Assembly: GCF_014205845.1 (NCBI RefSeq)
Contig: NZ_JACHCR010000015.1
Coordinates: 62,001-126,000 of the forward strand
Length of the DNA: 64,000 nt
Source of the DNA: Mucilaginibacter cryoferens
Lineage (GTDB): Bacteria > Bacteroidota > Bacteroidia > Sphingobacteriales > Sphingobacteriaceae
Reading direction: 5' to 3'
The notes under the pieces were generated by a model, which saw only the letters and a list, made by a program, of their open reading frames with translations, had not been told where the DNA came from and ran no database searches. How positions within the stretch are numbered: the first letter of the stretch is position 1; each line of letters starts with the position of its first letter. Positions 16,056 through 25,179 of the stretch are shown in pieces. The position numbers were made by a program, and so were the translations under genes.

Positions 16056-18164
16056 ATGTCACAATTTAAGCACGTTAGCTATCTGTGGGATGATGCAAAA
16101 GCGGCCGAACTCGCGGGCGATGAAGTTGCATTATTAATATATAGATCAAATTTATTAGGTGCCGATTTGCGGTTAACCAACTACGGCGGCGGCAACACTT
16201 CCTGCAAAGTAGTATCTAAAGATCCGCTTACCGGCAGCGAGGTTGAAGTAATGTGGATCAAAGGATCGGGCGGTGATATTGGTACGCTGAAAAAAAGTGG
16301 CCTTGCAGCCCTATATGTTGATCGCCTGCGAAGCCTCAAAAACGTTTATCGTGGTGTAGAGCATGAGGATGAAATGGTAGAACTTTTTAACCATTGCATC
16401 TATGATCTTGCTTCTAAAGCGCCATCTATAGATACCCCACTACACGGCTTTTTACCATTTAAACACATAGATCACCTGCACCCCGATGCGGCTATTGCCA
16501 TAGCGGCAGCAAAAGATGGTAAAAAAATAACCCAGGAATTATTTGGCGGCACCATTGGCTGGGTGGAGTGGAAAAAACCAGGCTTTGAGCTGGGCTTGCA
16601 GTTAAAACAATGTTTAGATGAAAATCCGGGCATTCGTGGTATTATGCTGGGTTCGCATGGGTTATTTACCTGGGGCGATACCGCTTATGAAAGCTATATC
16701 AATACTCTAGAGGTTATTGAAAAATGTGCCGAATACCTGGAAGAAAATTACGGCAAAAAAGCCCCGGTTTTTGGTGGGCAAAAAATTGAAAGCCTTGATG
16801 AGGCCGGTCGTAAAAAACAGGCTGCTGTTATTGCTCCTATCCTGCGGGGTTTTTGCTCCAGTCAAAAGCATATGATTGGTCACTTTACGGATGATGCCCG
16901 TGTGTTAGAATTTATAAACTCCAACGATCTTGACCGTTTAGCGCCATTAGGCACCAGTTGCCCTGATCACTTTTTGAGGACCAAAATTAGTCCACTGGTA
17001 TTGGATCTTACACCAGGGGAAGACCTGAGCGACGTAAAGGCTTTACAGGAGCGCTTAACACCGGCATTTGAGGCTTACCGCCAGATGTATACCGCCTATT
17101 ACAACACCTGCAAGCATGATAATAGCCCGGCAATACGGGATACCAACCCGGTTATCATCCTGTACCCCGGAGTTGGTTTATTCTCTTTCTCAAAAGATAA
17201 GCAAACCGCCCGTGTTGCTGCCGAGTTTTATACCAATGCCATCAACGTAATGAAAGGTGCCGAAGCGATATCAGAATATACCTCCCTGCCACGCCAGGAA
17301 GCGTTTGATATCGAATATTGGTTATTGGAAGAAGCCAAATTGCAGCGCATGCCTAAACCAAAAGCGCTATCGGGCAAAATAGCTTTAATTACAGGCAGTG
17401 CAGGCGGTATAGGCAAAGCCATAGCTAAAAAGTTTGTTGACGAAGGTGCCGTTGTAATATTAAACGACATGAATACCGAGCGGCTGGAAAGCGCAGGCGA
17501 AGAGTTTAAAAAATTATACGGCAAAGATTCATACACCACCGCCGTACTTGATGTTACCAACAGCGACCAGATCAATGCCGCTTTAGAAACCGCCGCTTTG
17601 GCTTTTGGTGGCGTTGATATTGTGATAAACAATGCAGGCCTATCCATATCTAAATCTATTGCCGACCATACCGATAAGGATTGGAACCTGCTTTACGATG
17701 TTTTGGTAAAAGGCCAGTTTTTTGTTACCCAGGCAGCCGTTGCCGTAATGAAAAAGCAGGCTATTGGTGGCGACATCATCAACATAGTAAGTAAAAACGC
17801 CTTGGTTAGCGGCCCAAACAACGCGGGCTACGGATCGGCAAAAGCTGCGCAATTACATTTGAGTCGATTAAATGCCGCCGAATTAGGTGCCGACAGCATC
17901 CGTGTAAACGTGGTAAACCCCGATGCGGTTATAAGCGATAGCAACATCTGGGCCGGTGGCTGGGCCGAGGGCCGCGCAAAAGCTTACGGTATAACCGTGG
18001 CCGAATTGCCGGCTTACTATGCCAAACGTACTTTATTGAACGAGATTATACTGCCGGCAGATATTGCCGATGCCTGCTTTGCCTTTACCGGCGGCTTGCT
18101 CAACAAATCAACCGGCAACGTGTTGAATGTTGATGGCGGGGTAGCGATGGCGTTTGTGAGGTAG
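16056..18164 (+). CDS. bifunctional rhamnulose-1-phosphate aldolase / L-lactaldehyde dehydrogenase
   Basis: A 702-residue fusion. Residues ~20-400 are a class II aldolase domain (NYGGGNTSCKV, WIKGSGGDIGTLKKSG, zinc-binding HIDHLHPD, LGSHGLFTWG). Residues ~437-702 are a short-chain dehydrogenase with GSAGGIGKA as the NAD motif, NNAGLS, and the YGSAK catalytic Tyr/Lys. This is the RhaEW (YuxG-type) fusion: the aldolase splits L-rhamnulose-1-phosphate to glycerone phosphate and L-lactaldehyde, and the dehydrogenase oxidises the lactaldehyde to lactate. Length is normal for the fusion. It lies between rhaT and the isomerase gene. Confidence 0.93.
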   Translation: MSQFKHVSYLWDDAKAAELAGDEVALLIYRSNLLGADLRLTNYGGGNTSCKVVSKDPLTGSEVEVMWIKGSGGDIGTLKKSGLAALYVDRLRSLKNVYRGVEHEDEMVELFNHCIYDLASKAPSIDTPLHGFLPFKHIDHLHPDAAIAIAAAKDGKKITQELFGGTIGWVEWKKPGFELGLQLKQCLDENPGIRGIMLGSHGLFTWGDTAYESYINTLEVIEKCAEYLEENYGKKAPVFGGQKIESLDEAGRKKQAAVIAPILRGFCSSQKHMIGHFTDDARVLEFINSNDLDRLAPLGTSCPDHFLRTKISPLVLDLTPGEDLSDVKALQERLTPAFEAYRQMYTAYYNTCKHDNSPAIRDTNPVIILYPGVGLFSFSKDKQTARVAAEFYTNAINVMKGAEAISEYTSLPRQEAFDIEYWLLEEAKLQRMPKPKALSGKIALITGSAGGIGKAIAKKFVDEGAVVILNDMNTERLESAGEEFKKLYGKDSYTTAVLDVTNSDQINAALETAALAFGGVDIVINNAGLSISKSIADHTDKDWNLLYDVLVKGQFFVTQAAVAVMKKQAIGGDIINIVSKNALVSGPNNAGYGSAKAAQLHLSRLNAAELGADSIRVNVVNPDAVISDSNIWAGGWAEGRAKAYGITVAELPAYYAKRTLLNEIILPADIADACFAFTGGLLNKSTGNVLNVDGGVAMAFVR

Positions 18165-18168
18165 AAGG

Positions 18169-18305
18169 AAGCCCCCTCTAAATCTCCCCCTGAAGGGGGA
18201 GACTTTAAAAAAAGAGCACTTAACAAAATAAACTTCCTCTGAAACGGGAGAATTAAACTGTCCTTTTTAAGCCCTCCCCTTCAGGGGAGGGCTTGGGTGG
18301 GGCTT
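18169..18305. repeat. GC-rich nested palindrome element in the rhamnose operon
   Basis: A ~137-bp element bounded by AAGCCCC (18169-18175) and GGGGCTT (18299-18305). It contains two hairpins: TCTCCCCC-TGAA-GGGGGAGA (18183-18202) and an 11-pair stem AAGCCCTCCCC / GGGGAGGGCTT (18269-18294). It has no coding capacity. It sits in the gap before the isomerase gene and could attenuate or process the operon mRNA. A related 14-base hairpin lies at 39621-39634. Confidence 0.75.
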
Positions 18306-18318
18306 AACCATTATAAAC

Positions 18319-19593
18319 ATGCAATTAGAGAAGAGCATCATCGAAGAATATAACCATCAGCATAAAACAGCGCACCAACGCAAGTTTGATTTTATTGCTG
18401 AGGATATAACAGGACTGGATATCATACTTAAAAAACTGGTTGATTTTAATATAGCTATCCCAAGCTGGGCGTTGGGCACCGGTGGCACCCGCTTCGGCAG
18501 GTTTTCTGGCGGTGGCGAACCACGCAGCCTGGAAGAGAAAATTGAAGATGTGGGCCTTATCCACGCCTTAAACAGAAGCAGTAACTCTATTTCGCTGCAC
18601 ATTCCATGGGATATTCCTAAAAATGCCGATGCCATTAAAGCGCACGCCGCACACTTAGGATTGCACTTTGATGCCGTAAACTCCAACACTTTTCAAGACC
18701 AGCCATCACAGGAATTGAGTTACAAGTTTGGCTCGTTACACCATGTAGATAAAGCTGTACGTAAGCAGGCTATTGCCCACAATATCGAAGTTATAAAGTA
18801 CGGTGTAGAACTGGATTCTAAAGCGTTATCGGTTTGGCTATCTGATGGATCAAACTTCCCCGGTCAGCTTAATATGCGTGGCGCATTTGAGCGTACGCTG
18901 GAGAGCTTGCAGGAAATTTATGAGGCCCTGCCTGCCGATTGGAAGGTTTGGGTGGAGTATAAACCATACGAACCCAACTTTTACTCAACCACTATTGGCG
19001 ATTGGGGGCAATCATACCTGCTTTCATCTAAATTGGGTAACAAGGCACAAACCCTGGTCGACCTGGGTCACCATTTACAGGGAGCCAACATAGAACAAAT
19101 TGTATCATTGCTGCTGATGGAAGGCAAACTGGCCGGTTTCCATTTTAACGACTCTAAATATGGCGATGACGATTTAACGGTTGGCAGCATCAACCCATAC
19201 CAGCTTTTTCTGATATTTAACGAACTGGTTGAAGGCATGGATGCCCGCGGCATGAATCATGCTACCGGTATTGGTTGGATGATTGATGCATCGCACAATA
19301 TTAAAGACCCTATTGAAGACCTTATCCAGTCTGTAGAAGCTATTAAAATTGCTTACGCGCAGGCTTTATTGGTTGATGTAAGCGCTTTAAAACAGGCACA
19401 ACAGGATAATGATGTGGTAAAAGCGCAAGAAGTTTTGCAACAAGCGTATCGTACAGATGTACGCCCCTTATTAGCCGAGGCTCGTTTACTTGCGGGTGGA
19501 GCGTTAAATCCCCTGGCTTTATACCGCGCGCAGGCAGTACGTAACCAACTGATTAAAGAACGCGGGGCAAAGGCAGTATCAACCGGATTATAA
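18319..19593 (+). CDS. rhaI: L-rhamnose isomerase (RhaI type)
   Basis: A 424-residue TIM-barrel isomerase that interconverts L-rhamnose and L-rhamnulose. It matches the broad-specificity type known from Pseudomonas and Rhizobium, not the E. coli RhaA form. Metal-site regions are visible: WVEYKPYEP (Glu), TLVDLGHHLQG (Asp, His), GFHFNDSKYGDDDLTVGSINP (His, Asp cluster) and MIDASHNIKDPIED (Asp). Its neighbours (transporter, aldolase, kinase) support rhamnose as the substrate. One base separates its stop from the kinase start, so the two are tightly coupled. Confidence 0.92.
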   Translation: MQLEKSIIEEYNHQHKTAHQRKFDFIAEDITGLDIILKKLVDFNIAIPSWALGTGGTRFGRFSGGGEPRSLEEKIEDVGLIHALNRSSNSISLHIPWDIPKNADAIKAHAAHLGLHFDAVNSNTFQDQPSQELSYKFGSLHHVDKAVRKQAIAHNIEVIKYGVELDSKALSVWLSDGSNFPGQLNMRGAFERTLESLQEIYEALPADWKVWVEYKPYEPNFYSTTIGDWGQSYLLSSKLGNKAQTLVDLGHHLQGANIEQIVSLLLMEGKLAGFHFNDSKYGDDDLTVGSINPYQLFLIFNELVEGMDARGMNHATGIGWMIDASHNIKDPIEDLIQSVEAIKIAYAQALLVDVSALKQAQQDNDVVKAQEVLQQAYRTDVRPLLAEARLLAGGALNPLALYRAQAVRNQLIKERGAKAVSTGL

Positions 19594-19594
19594 T

Positions 19595-20989
19595 ATGGCG
19601 CAAATACCTGTTATAGCTGTTTTTGATGTGGGTAAAACCAATAAGAAGCTCTTCCTTTTCGACGAGAACTACAAGATAGTTTTTGAACGGACGGCCCGCT
19701 TCCTGGAAACCCATGATGAAGACGATGATGCTTGCGAAAATATCGACAGCCTGCGCCTATCAGTATTTGATTCGCTGCGCGAAGTTTTTAAGCATAAGGA
19801 GTTTGATTTAAAGGCGGTAAACTTCTCTACCTATGGCGCAAGCTTTGTTTATGTAGACGAAGACGGCACGCCCTTAACACCACTATACAATTACCTTAAA
19901 CCATACCCGCCAGAGTTGGGCAGGCAGTTTTATGATGCTTATGGCGATGAAGCCAAATTTGCCCGTGAAACCGCCTCGCCCGTATTGGGCAACCTCAATT
20001 CGGGCTTGCAATTGTACAGGTTAAAATATCAGCAGCCGCAGGTTTTTGAAAAACTGAAGTACGCCCTGCACCTGCCACAATACATGAGTTATTTATTGAG
20101 CGGACAGATGGTGAGCGATTTAACCAGCATAGGTTGCCATACAGCGCTTTGGGATTTCAATAGCAACAACTATCATCAATGGGTAAGCGATGAAGGCATA
20201 CTGCCCAAATTAGCCCCGTTAAAAGCTGCCGATAGTGTAATGCCCTCGGTATTTCCGGGGAGTACTTTTTGCGTGGGTGCTGGCCTGCACGATAGTTCGG
20301 CGGCGCTTATCCCCTACCTGGTAAGCTTTAACATGCCTTTTGTGCTCGTTTCAACCGGTACATGGTCTATCAGCCTCAATCCATTTAATCAAACGCCACT
20401 AACGGCCGACGAGTTAAAAAACGACTGCCTTAACTACATGCAATACAAAGGCAATCCGGTTAAGGCTTCGCGCCTGTTTACCGGTTACGAGTATGAGCAA
20501 CAGGTAAAACGTATTGCCGACCACTTTAATAAGGACGCCATCGTTTACCGTACCGTTAACTACGATCCGGCAATTGCCTCAAGGCTTAGTAGTAAAACGG
20601 CCCTACATAACCGAAAACTGGATGGAGAACTGCAAAAGTCTGTTTTTGAACAACGCGACTTAAATGATTTTGGCGATGATATTGAGGCATACCATCAGTT
20701 GATGATAGATATTGTTAATCAGCAATCCATCTCCACCAATTACGTACTACAAGGCTGCAAGGTGCAAAGGATTTTTGTAGATGGTGGCTTCAGCAAAAAC
20801 AGCGTTTTTATGCATTTACTGGCTTTAGCCTATCCGCAATTGGAAGTATACGCGGCATCAATGGCACAGGCTACTGCGGTGGGTACAGCGTTGGCAATAC
20901 ATCAAGCCTGGAATAGCAAAGCGCTACCACATGACCTCATCGAGCTGAAATACTATTCGGGCGTACAGAATGAGAAACAGGTATTGTAA
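19595..20989 (+). CDS. rhaB: FGGY-family kinase, predicted L-rhamnulokinase
   Basis: A 464-residue sugar kinase with the two-lobe FGGY layout: N-terminal FDVGKTNKKLFLFD (phosphate 1 loop), NFSTYGASFVYVDEDG, substrate-lobe SDLTSIGCHTALWDF, GLHDSSAALIPYL, then C-terminal VSTGTWSISLNPF and IFVDGGFSKNSVF. It should phosphorylate L-rhamnulose with ATP, the step between the isomerase and the aldolase in this operon. Sequence alone does not separate rhamnulokinase from related kinases; the operon does. It is the last gene and is followed by a terminator-like hairpin. Confidence 0.87.
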   Translation: MAQIPVIAVFDVGKTNKKLFLFDENYKIVFERTARFLETHDEDDDACENIDSLRLSVFDSLREVFKHKEFDLKAVNFSTYGASFVYVDEDGTPLTPLYNYLKPYPPELGRQFYDAYGDEAKFARETASPVLGNLNSGLQLYRLKYQQPQVFEKLKYALHLPQYMSYLLSGQMVSDLTSIGCHTALWDFNSNNYHQWVSDEGILPKLAPLKAADSVMPSVFPGSTFCVGAGLHDSSAALIPYLVSFNMPFVLVSTGTWSISLNPFNQTPLTADELKNDCLNYMQYKGNPVKASRLFTGYEYEQQVKRIADHFNKDAIVYRTVNYDPAIASRLSSKTALHNRKLDGELQKSVFEQRDLNDFGDDIEAYHQLMIDIVNQQSISTNYVLQGCKVQRIFVDGGFSKNSVFMHLLALAYPQLEVYAASMAQATAVGTALAIHQAWNSKALPHDLIELKYYSGVQNEKQVL

Positions 20990-21066
20990 AGTAACCGATA
21001 ACTAATCGCTTTGAAACTTACGAAGTTGTAAAAACCGTTGTCATGCATGACAAGTTGTAGATTTCC

Positions 21067-21102
21067 AAACTTGCGAAGTTTTAAAAACTTCGCAAGTTTT
21101 TT
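21067..21102 (+). terminator. hairpin terminator of the rhamnose operon, dispersed repeat family
   Basis: Two arms of 16 bases (AAACTTGCGAAGTTTT and its complement) followed by TTTTTT. The arm is nearly the same as the repeat at 4673-4705. Just upstream lie a half copy (ACTTACGAAGTT, 21016-21027) and a separate 16-base palindrome TTGTCATGCATGACAA (21038-21053). Confidence 0.8.
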
Positions 21103-21162
21103 GCCGCTTTGTCATTCCCCTCTTTTAGCCTTTGTTATTTTTTGCAACTCGCAGTAAACTAA

Positions 21163-22023
21163 TTATAAACTAATTTTCACCAGCCTTACAATATCCTCTA
21201 CAACACTCGCATCTTTAATAATCCGCTCGTGCCCCAGATTGGCATACTCCGCTGTAATAATCCCGGGATTAACACCTAAAAACTCCTGAAGGTAACTATA
21301 CGGCGAAATTTTATCTTCCCTATCAAAAGCCAGCCAATGCTTTTCGGCAGCATCGGCTATGTGCTTATCGTTAATATCAAAATAAGAAGCATCCATACCA
21401 AACAACATTCTAAAGCTTTCAAAAAATTGCTCTTGTGCCGATGCCGGTACTTCGGCCCCATTCATGGTGGCCTTAAAATTTTCTTTAAGTTTGATGAGCG
21501 GCGCGATGCTTATCTGCAAGGCGGGCTTAATACCCGTTTCATTTATGGCAATCACATTAGCCATCGCCCCTAACGAATGGCCTATCATCACCTCTGGCAT
21601 ACCATACTTATTAATAACAGCTTCGGCAGCTTTAGCAAACAGGATGAGGTTGGATAACTCCCCTTCGGAACTTGCATTACCGGGTGCATCAAAAGCGATG
21701 ATCTGTATGTCATCAACAAGCTTCAGCGCTGTTATAACCTCATCAAAATCAATAGCCTTTGATCCCCAGCCATGGGTAATGAGTACTTTCCTGCTGCCAT
21801 CGCCCCAAATAAAACCGTTAAATTTTAAAGAAGCTTTAGCAAAGTGCGAATCATCAACCTGTAGCGTAAACTTAGCAGCCTCATCCAACAGTTGCTGTTG
21901 CTGCAACCGGGGAGACATTTTTGGCGAGTAACAGATAAGCTGCCAGAGCATAGCTGTAAGATCAAGGTCTTGTTTATTTTCTAAAGCGAGAATATGCCGG
22001 TGCAGTAGTTTTAGTTTCTTCAT
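21163..22023 (-). CDS. alpha/beta hydrolase
   Basis: A 286-residue cytoplasmic hydrolase without a signal peptide. The oxyanion region is VLITHGWGSKAIDF, the nucleophile elbow is IGHSLGAMANVIA (Ser ~143), and NLGHERIIKD near the C-terminus supplies the catalytic His. The N-terminal ~60 residues are an extra helical stretch. It resembles serine hydrolases annotated only as alpha/beta hydrolase. It is convergent with the rhamnose operon and has no functional link to it that I can see. Confidence 0.82.
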   Translation of the reverse strand: MKKLKLLHRHILALENKQDLDLTAMLWQLICYSPKMSPRLQQQQLLDEAAKFTLQVDDSHFAKASLKFNGFIWGDGSRKVLITHGWGSKAIDFDEVITALKLVDDIQIIAFDAPGNASSEGELSNLILFAKAAEAVINKYGMPEVMIGHSLGAMANVIAINETGIKPALQISIAPLIKLKENFKATMNGAEVPASAQEQFFESFRMLFGMDASYFDINDKHIADAAEKHWLAFDREDKISPYSYLQEFLGVNPGIITAEYANLGHERIIKDASVVEDIVRLVKISL

Positions 22024-22130
22024 AAAGCGGTAGCTTTTCAGGATACTAAGGTAGCAAAAGCACTATACCAATAAACGGTACCAGCCTAACTAAAAACAAT
22101 TTTAAAACACCCTTCAGGAGGCCGAAGGCT

Positions 22131-22970
22131 CTATTTCCCTCTCCCCAGCCACAATAAACTATTAATCAGCAGTTGATTTTGTATTTCGTTATCAAAGGTA
22201 TAAGATAAAGTTCTGTTGGTACCGCCATCATAGTCCATATCATTATGCCCCATATTAAAGTACACCATGCGGTACTTTTTATTTGCCCATACTACGGGAT
22301 AGTATCCACTATGCCAGATCTCGTAGGGTTTAGGTCCGGTACCCAGCGGAAAACTTGTTGAATCGATAGATAGCAGGATGTCAATATCCGGATTTTTGCG
22401 CAGATCGTGCTCCCATCGGTACCATTCGTTCGGCTGGGCTTTAAAGGTAACCGGTAAACCCTTTGTAGCCGGATGCCTGGCATCTTCCACACGCAAAATA
22501 GCCGACGTTGGATGCCAGGTGTTACTCACATATTGCCCCGATCCGAGGAACTCATTATGATACCAATCCCAATTTTGAGGATAATCTGAAGGGGTAAGCG
22601 CAAAGGCCGAAAAGTGGAACCCTATCCAGCCGCCACCGTTTTTCATATATTGTTCAAACGCGGCTCGCTGCGCAGGCTCATCGGGCCGGGTATCTAAAAA
22701 CAATACTACCTGGTACTTTGCCAAAAAAACAGGGTTCATGTTGCTCCAGTTGCTGGTAGAATCGTAGGTGAAATTATATTTCTTGCCCATCTGGGGGAAA
22801 CGCTTATTGGCTTCGTGCATAAAACTGATGTGCGCTTTATCGTTACGGCCGGTATAAAAAGCTATCACCTTAAACGGTTTATTGCTTTGAGCATAAGCCG
22901 TATAAAAACTTAAGCAAAGCATAAAAATAACGCCTGTAACGGCTAACATTTTAGAGATACGGGTAAGCAT
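22131..22970 (-). CDS. ThuA-like domain protein, exported
   Basis: A 279-residue protein with a signal peptide (SKMLAVTGVIFMLCLSFYTAYAQ) and one ThuA-like domain: KVIAFYTGRNDKAHISFMHEAN, YQVVLFLDTRPDEPAQRAAFEQYMKNGGGWIGFHFSAF, then HPATKGLPVTFKAQPNEWY and MVYFNMGHNDMDYDGG near the end. ThuA domains have a class I glutamine-amidotransferase-like fold and are common in Bacteroidetes sugar loci; the first member came from a trehalose locus. Catalytic function is not established for the family. Expected in the periplasm; single gene. Confidence 0.87.
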   Translation of the reverse strand: MLTRISKMLAVTGVIFMLCLSFYTAYAQSNKPFKVIAFYTGRNDKAHISFMHEANKRFPQMGKKYNFTYDSTSNWSNMNPVFLAKYQVVLFLDTRPDEPAQRAAFEQYMKNGGGWIGFHFSAFALTPSDYPQNWDWYHNEFLGSGQYVSNTWHPTSAILRVEDARHPATKGLPVTFKAQPNEWYRWEHDLRKNPDIDILLSIDSTSFPLGTGPKPYEIWHSGYYPVVWANKKYRMVYFNMGHNDMDYDGGTNRTLSYTFDNEIQNQLLINSLLWLGRGK

Positions 22971-23106
22971 AGGATTTATTAGATTAATAATTGCAGTATA
23001 AAACTAAAGCATTTTTACTGAATTGATAGCCGCATGCAGAGAGTGAGAGGTAATGTAGGGCATCAAACCCATCAAATTTAAAATAGGTTATAATGGGAGA
23101 ATTATT

Positions 23107-23144
23107 TACCCACAAAAACAGCCGCCGCATTGCTGCAGGCGGCT
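23107..23144 (-). terminator. candidate terminator, minus strand
   Basis: Minus-strand stem AGCCGCC / GGCGGCT with an 11-base loop followed by GTTTTTGTGGG. It lies about 40 bases after a TATCTTTG promoter-like box, so it could end a transcript of less than 100 bases. Confidence 0.45.
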
Positions 23145-23302
23145 GCTCCTAAGCTATTGTCCCTGATTTCATAACTTATGGTACAAAGATATGGGCCTGC
23201 AATTATAAAAATGGCAGCGGTATTACTCAATCCCCGTTCGGGATTTACGCTTTTAAATTGGGATATTTACGTTAACAGCGTTAGATAAAATCTAACCGGG
23301 TA

Positions 23303-23334
23303 TAAAAAATGCCTGGCTCGAGGCAACCAGGCAT
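23303..23334 (-). terminator. rho-independent terminator, minus strand
   Basis: Minus-strand stem ATGCCTGG / CCAGGCAT with a 10-base loop, followed by TTTTTTATA. No coding gene ends near it; the nearest upstream leftward ORF ends at 23723, about 390 bases away. Confidence 0.65.
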
Positions 23335-23722
23335 ACGGGCGGGGGTACTAAATATAGGTATATAAAATGGAGCAATGTAATTACGAATTTGTACTAAGCT
23401 TAAATAGCTGTACCTAAGCTCGTTTTTCGTTGCTTTTTGGCAGTACCTAATACCGGCATTACCTAAAACATGCTTAATAAACTAAAAAATTCAATATAAA
23501 TACGATCAAAAGATCCCCCCTTGCCAAAACCCATAAGTAGCGAAGACCGATCTGGCAAAGGCAAGCCAAATAACAGAAAGCCGGCGAATATTCTAAAAAT
23601 TGCCGACTCCTCCATCCATAACCATTTGACTAGCACAATTTACAACTAACAGGAATAAAAAACAAATAAATGTAAGTAAAACGAAAATGTATTTTTCAAA
23701 TAAGTTAATTTACCAACTCTTC

Positions 23723-23944
23723 CTAAAAACAACAAGCCAAATGATCATCAATCGCCTTTCCTAATTCCTGTAAAGGTATTAGATGATTTCCAAAGCGATG
23801 CTCGATCACTTCCCAATAATCGGGGTTTGATTTACTGATGGTGTGAAATGACGAATAATTAAAAACACTGAATGTAATGTCCCCGCTTGTAGACCGGATG
23901 ATCTTATAGGTTTTTTGATTAACTTCTAACTCAAATGATTCCAT
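23723..23944 (-). CDS. small hypothetical protein
   Basis: The frame is open up to 24082, but the first 46 codons are low in hydrophobic structure and the Met at 23944 starts a sensible protein of 73 residues: MESFELEVNQKTYKIIRST, then ITFSVFNYSSFHTISKSN and a C-terminal helix LIPLQELGKAIDDHL. The pattern (beta hairpins then a helix) is like small Bacteroidetes proteins of unknown function. Just upstream is a near-palindrome AACACTATAGGTGTT (24015-24029), which may be its operator. Confidence 0.5.
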   Translation of the reverse strand: MESFELEVNQKTYKIIRSTSGDITFSVFNYSSFHTISKSNPDYWEVIEHRFGNHLIPLQELGKAIDDHLACCF

Positions 23945-24179
23945 GGCGATTTTACACAAAACTATAGTACTATTAACCGATGTGCAAACTTTAGCTACCC
24001 GTATTTTAACCCATAACACTATAGGTGTTTTAACGGGGTTACAATTACAATATTCTTTACACACTATATTTTTAACCAGCATACTGGTAAGTTAGCGAGG
24101 TATGGCATATATGGCTTTATTATACATTGCCGATTAGTTTTAGTAACAATAGCTTTTAAAAAATCCTTATTTTGCACTT

Positions 24180-24512
24180 ATGAACATACTGCGTTCCATA
24201 GCCATTTTTATACTTGCCGGTGCTTGCGAAATTGGTGGTGGTTACCTTATCTGGCTTTGGCTTAAAAACGATAAACCATTATGGTATGGCATTATTGGAG
24301 CTGTGATACTGGCGCTATATGGCGTAGTGGCAACCTGGCAATCAGCCGGTTTCGGACGGGTTTACGCAGCGTATGGCGGCATTTTTATATTAATGGCGTT
24401 AATATGGGCCTGGCGGGTAGATGGTTTTAAACCCGATAAGTATGATGTAATAGGTGCAATTATAGCCATGGCAGGTGCATGTATCATTATTTTTATGCCC
24501 CGTGGAAAATAA
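24180..24512 (+). CDS. YnfA/UPF0060 family membrane protein
   Basis: A 110-residue inner-membrane protein with four hydrophobic segments and clear UPF0060 marks: [17 protein letters not shown] near the start, [22 protein letters not shown] in the middle, and [31 protein letters not shown] at the end. Length matches the family. It resembles half-size multidrug transporters of the SMR kind and is sometimes described as an efflux protein, but function is not settled. Single gene on the plus strand. Confidence 0.93.
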   Translation: MNILRSIAIFILAGACEIGGGYLIWLWLKNDKPLWYGIIGAVILALYGVVATWQSAGFGRVYAAYGGIFILMALIWAWRVDGFKPDKYDVIGAIIAMAGACIIIFMPRGK

Positions 24513-24731
24513 TTTGTAGCCTACCTTTTATCCTTTTAACACTCCCGTAATTTACCTGGCAAAGGTTCTCCAATATTGGATAAAATTTTGCGCATCGAAA
24601 ATATTTAAATAAAAGTAAATAAAAGCAAACAAAGCCAGCTTGTATTTGTACTACAGTTAACTTTTATATTTTATTTAAATTACAACGAAATTATATCTAC
24701 CTTAGCATTATCATACTAAATGTTAATAATT

Positions 24732-24962
24732 ATGGAAAAATTAATAATATTAAGAATGTTCTTCTGTTTCCCCCTTTTTGGGTTGTTACTGCCTGATGCC
24801 GGAGTTTTATTAACTAAAATCCCCGGTAAAATCCCGATGCCCCATCTTGTTATCGAAATTGGATTGATATTCTGCATTTTACTTTGTACCGCTGTTATCG
24901 GTTATGCCAAAAAGCGTAACCAGGATATACACGATAAGGCAAACGAAACATCATTTTCGTAA
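24732..24962 (+). CDS. small membrane protein, hypothetical
   Basis: About 76 residues from the Met at 24732 (a Met four codons upstream at 24720 is also possible). Two hydrophobic segments, FFCFPLFGLLL near residue 10 and LIFCILLCTAVIGY near 45, are separated by KIPGKIPMPH; the tail is charged (AKKRNQDIHDKANE). The pattern suits a two-span inner-membrane protein with a cytoplasmic tail. No family recognised. The 217-base gap downstream contains a nested stem (AGCACGC/GCGTGCT with GGGG..CCCC inside) that may be a terminator or leader structure for the TPR gene. Confidence 0.5.
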   Translation: MEKLIILRMFFCFPLFGLLLPDAGVLLTKIPGKIPMPHLVIEIGLIFCILLCTAVIGYAKKRNQDIHDKANETSFS

Positions 24963-25179
24963 AGTTGCTGCATTAACTATCATTATAAAAACGGTAATGG
25001 TTTACACCTGGCAGGTAGCACGCTGAATTTATTTGGGGTTATTATGCCCCATAATTGCCTGCGTGCTTTCCGGCTACAAGTATTTCAACCTAATTTTCAA
25101 TAGATTAACCTTCGGTATGGCCTTTGCTATACCGATATTTGGGGTTTTTATTGATATTTGATTAACCGTTATTTCGTAA

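Larger units (their letters stand above)
22971..23722. other. gene-poor gap with structured elements
   Basis: No credible protein gene in ~750 bases. It holds two minus-strand terminator-like hairpins (23107-23144 and 23303-23334), a TATCTTTG box on the minus strand (23184-23191), and three direct copies of GCnnTACCTAA on the plus strand (23407-23417, 23440-23450, 23456-23466). Together these would suit one or two small leftward RNAs, but no known RNA family was recognised. Confidence 0.45.

Noticed and set aside
18169..18305. Rho-independent terminator inside the rhamnose operon
   Set aside because: Neither hairpin is followed by a T-run, and the isomerase and kinase behind it are needed for the same pathway; described as a repeat instead.
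23106..23243. Minus-strand frame ending in an Ala-rich AAACSNAAAVFVGK
   Set aside because: The Ala-rich end is only the translation of a palindromic hairpin, and there is no ATG start; it is better read as a terminator.
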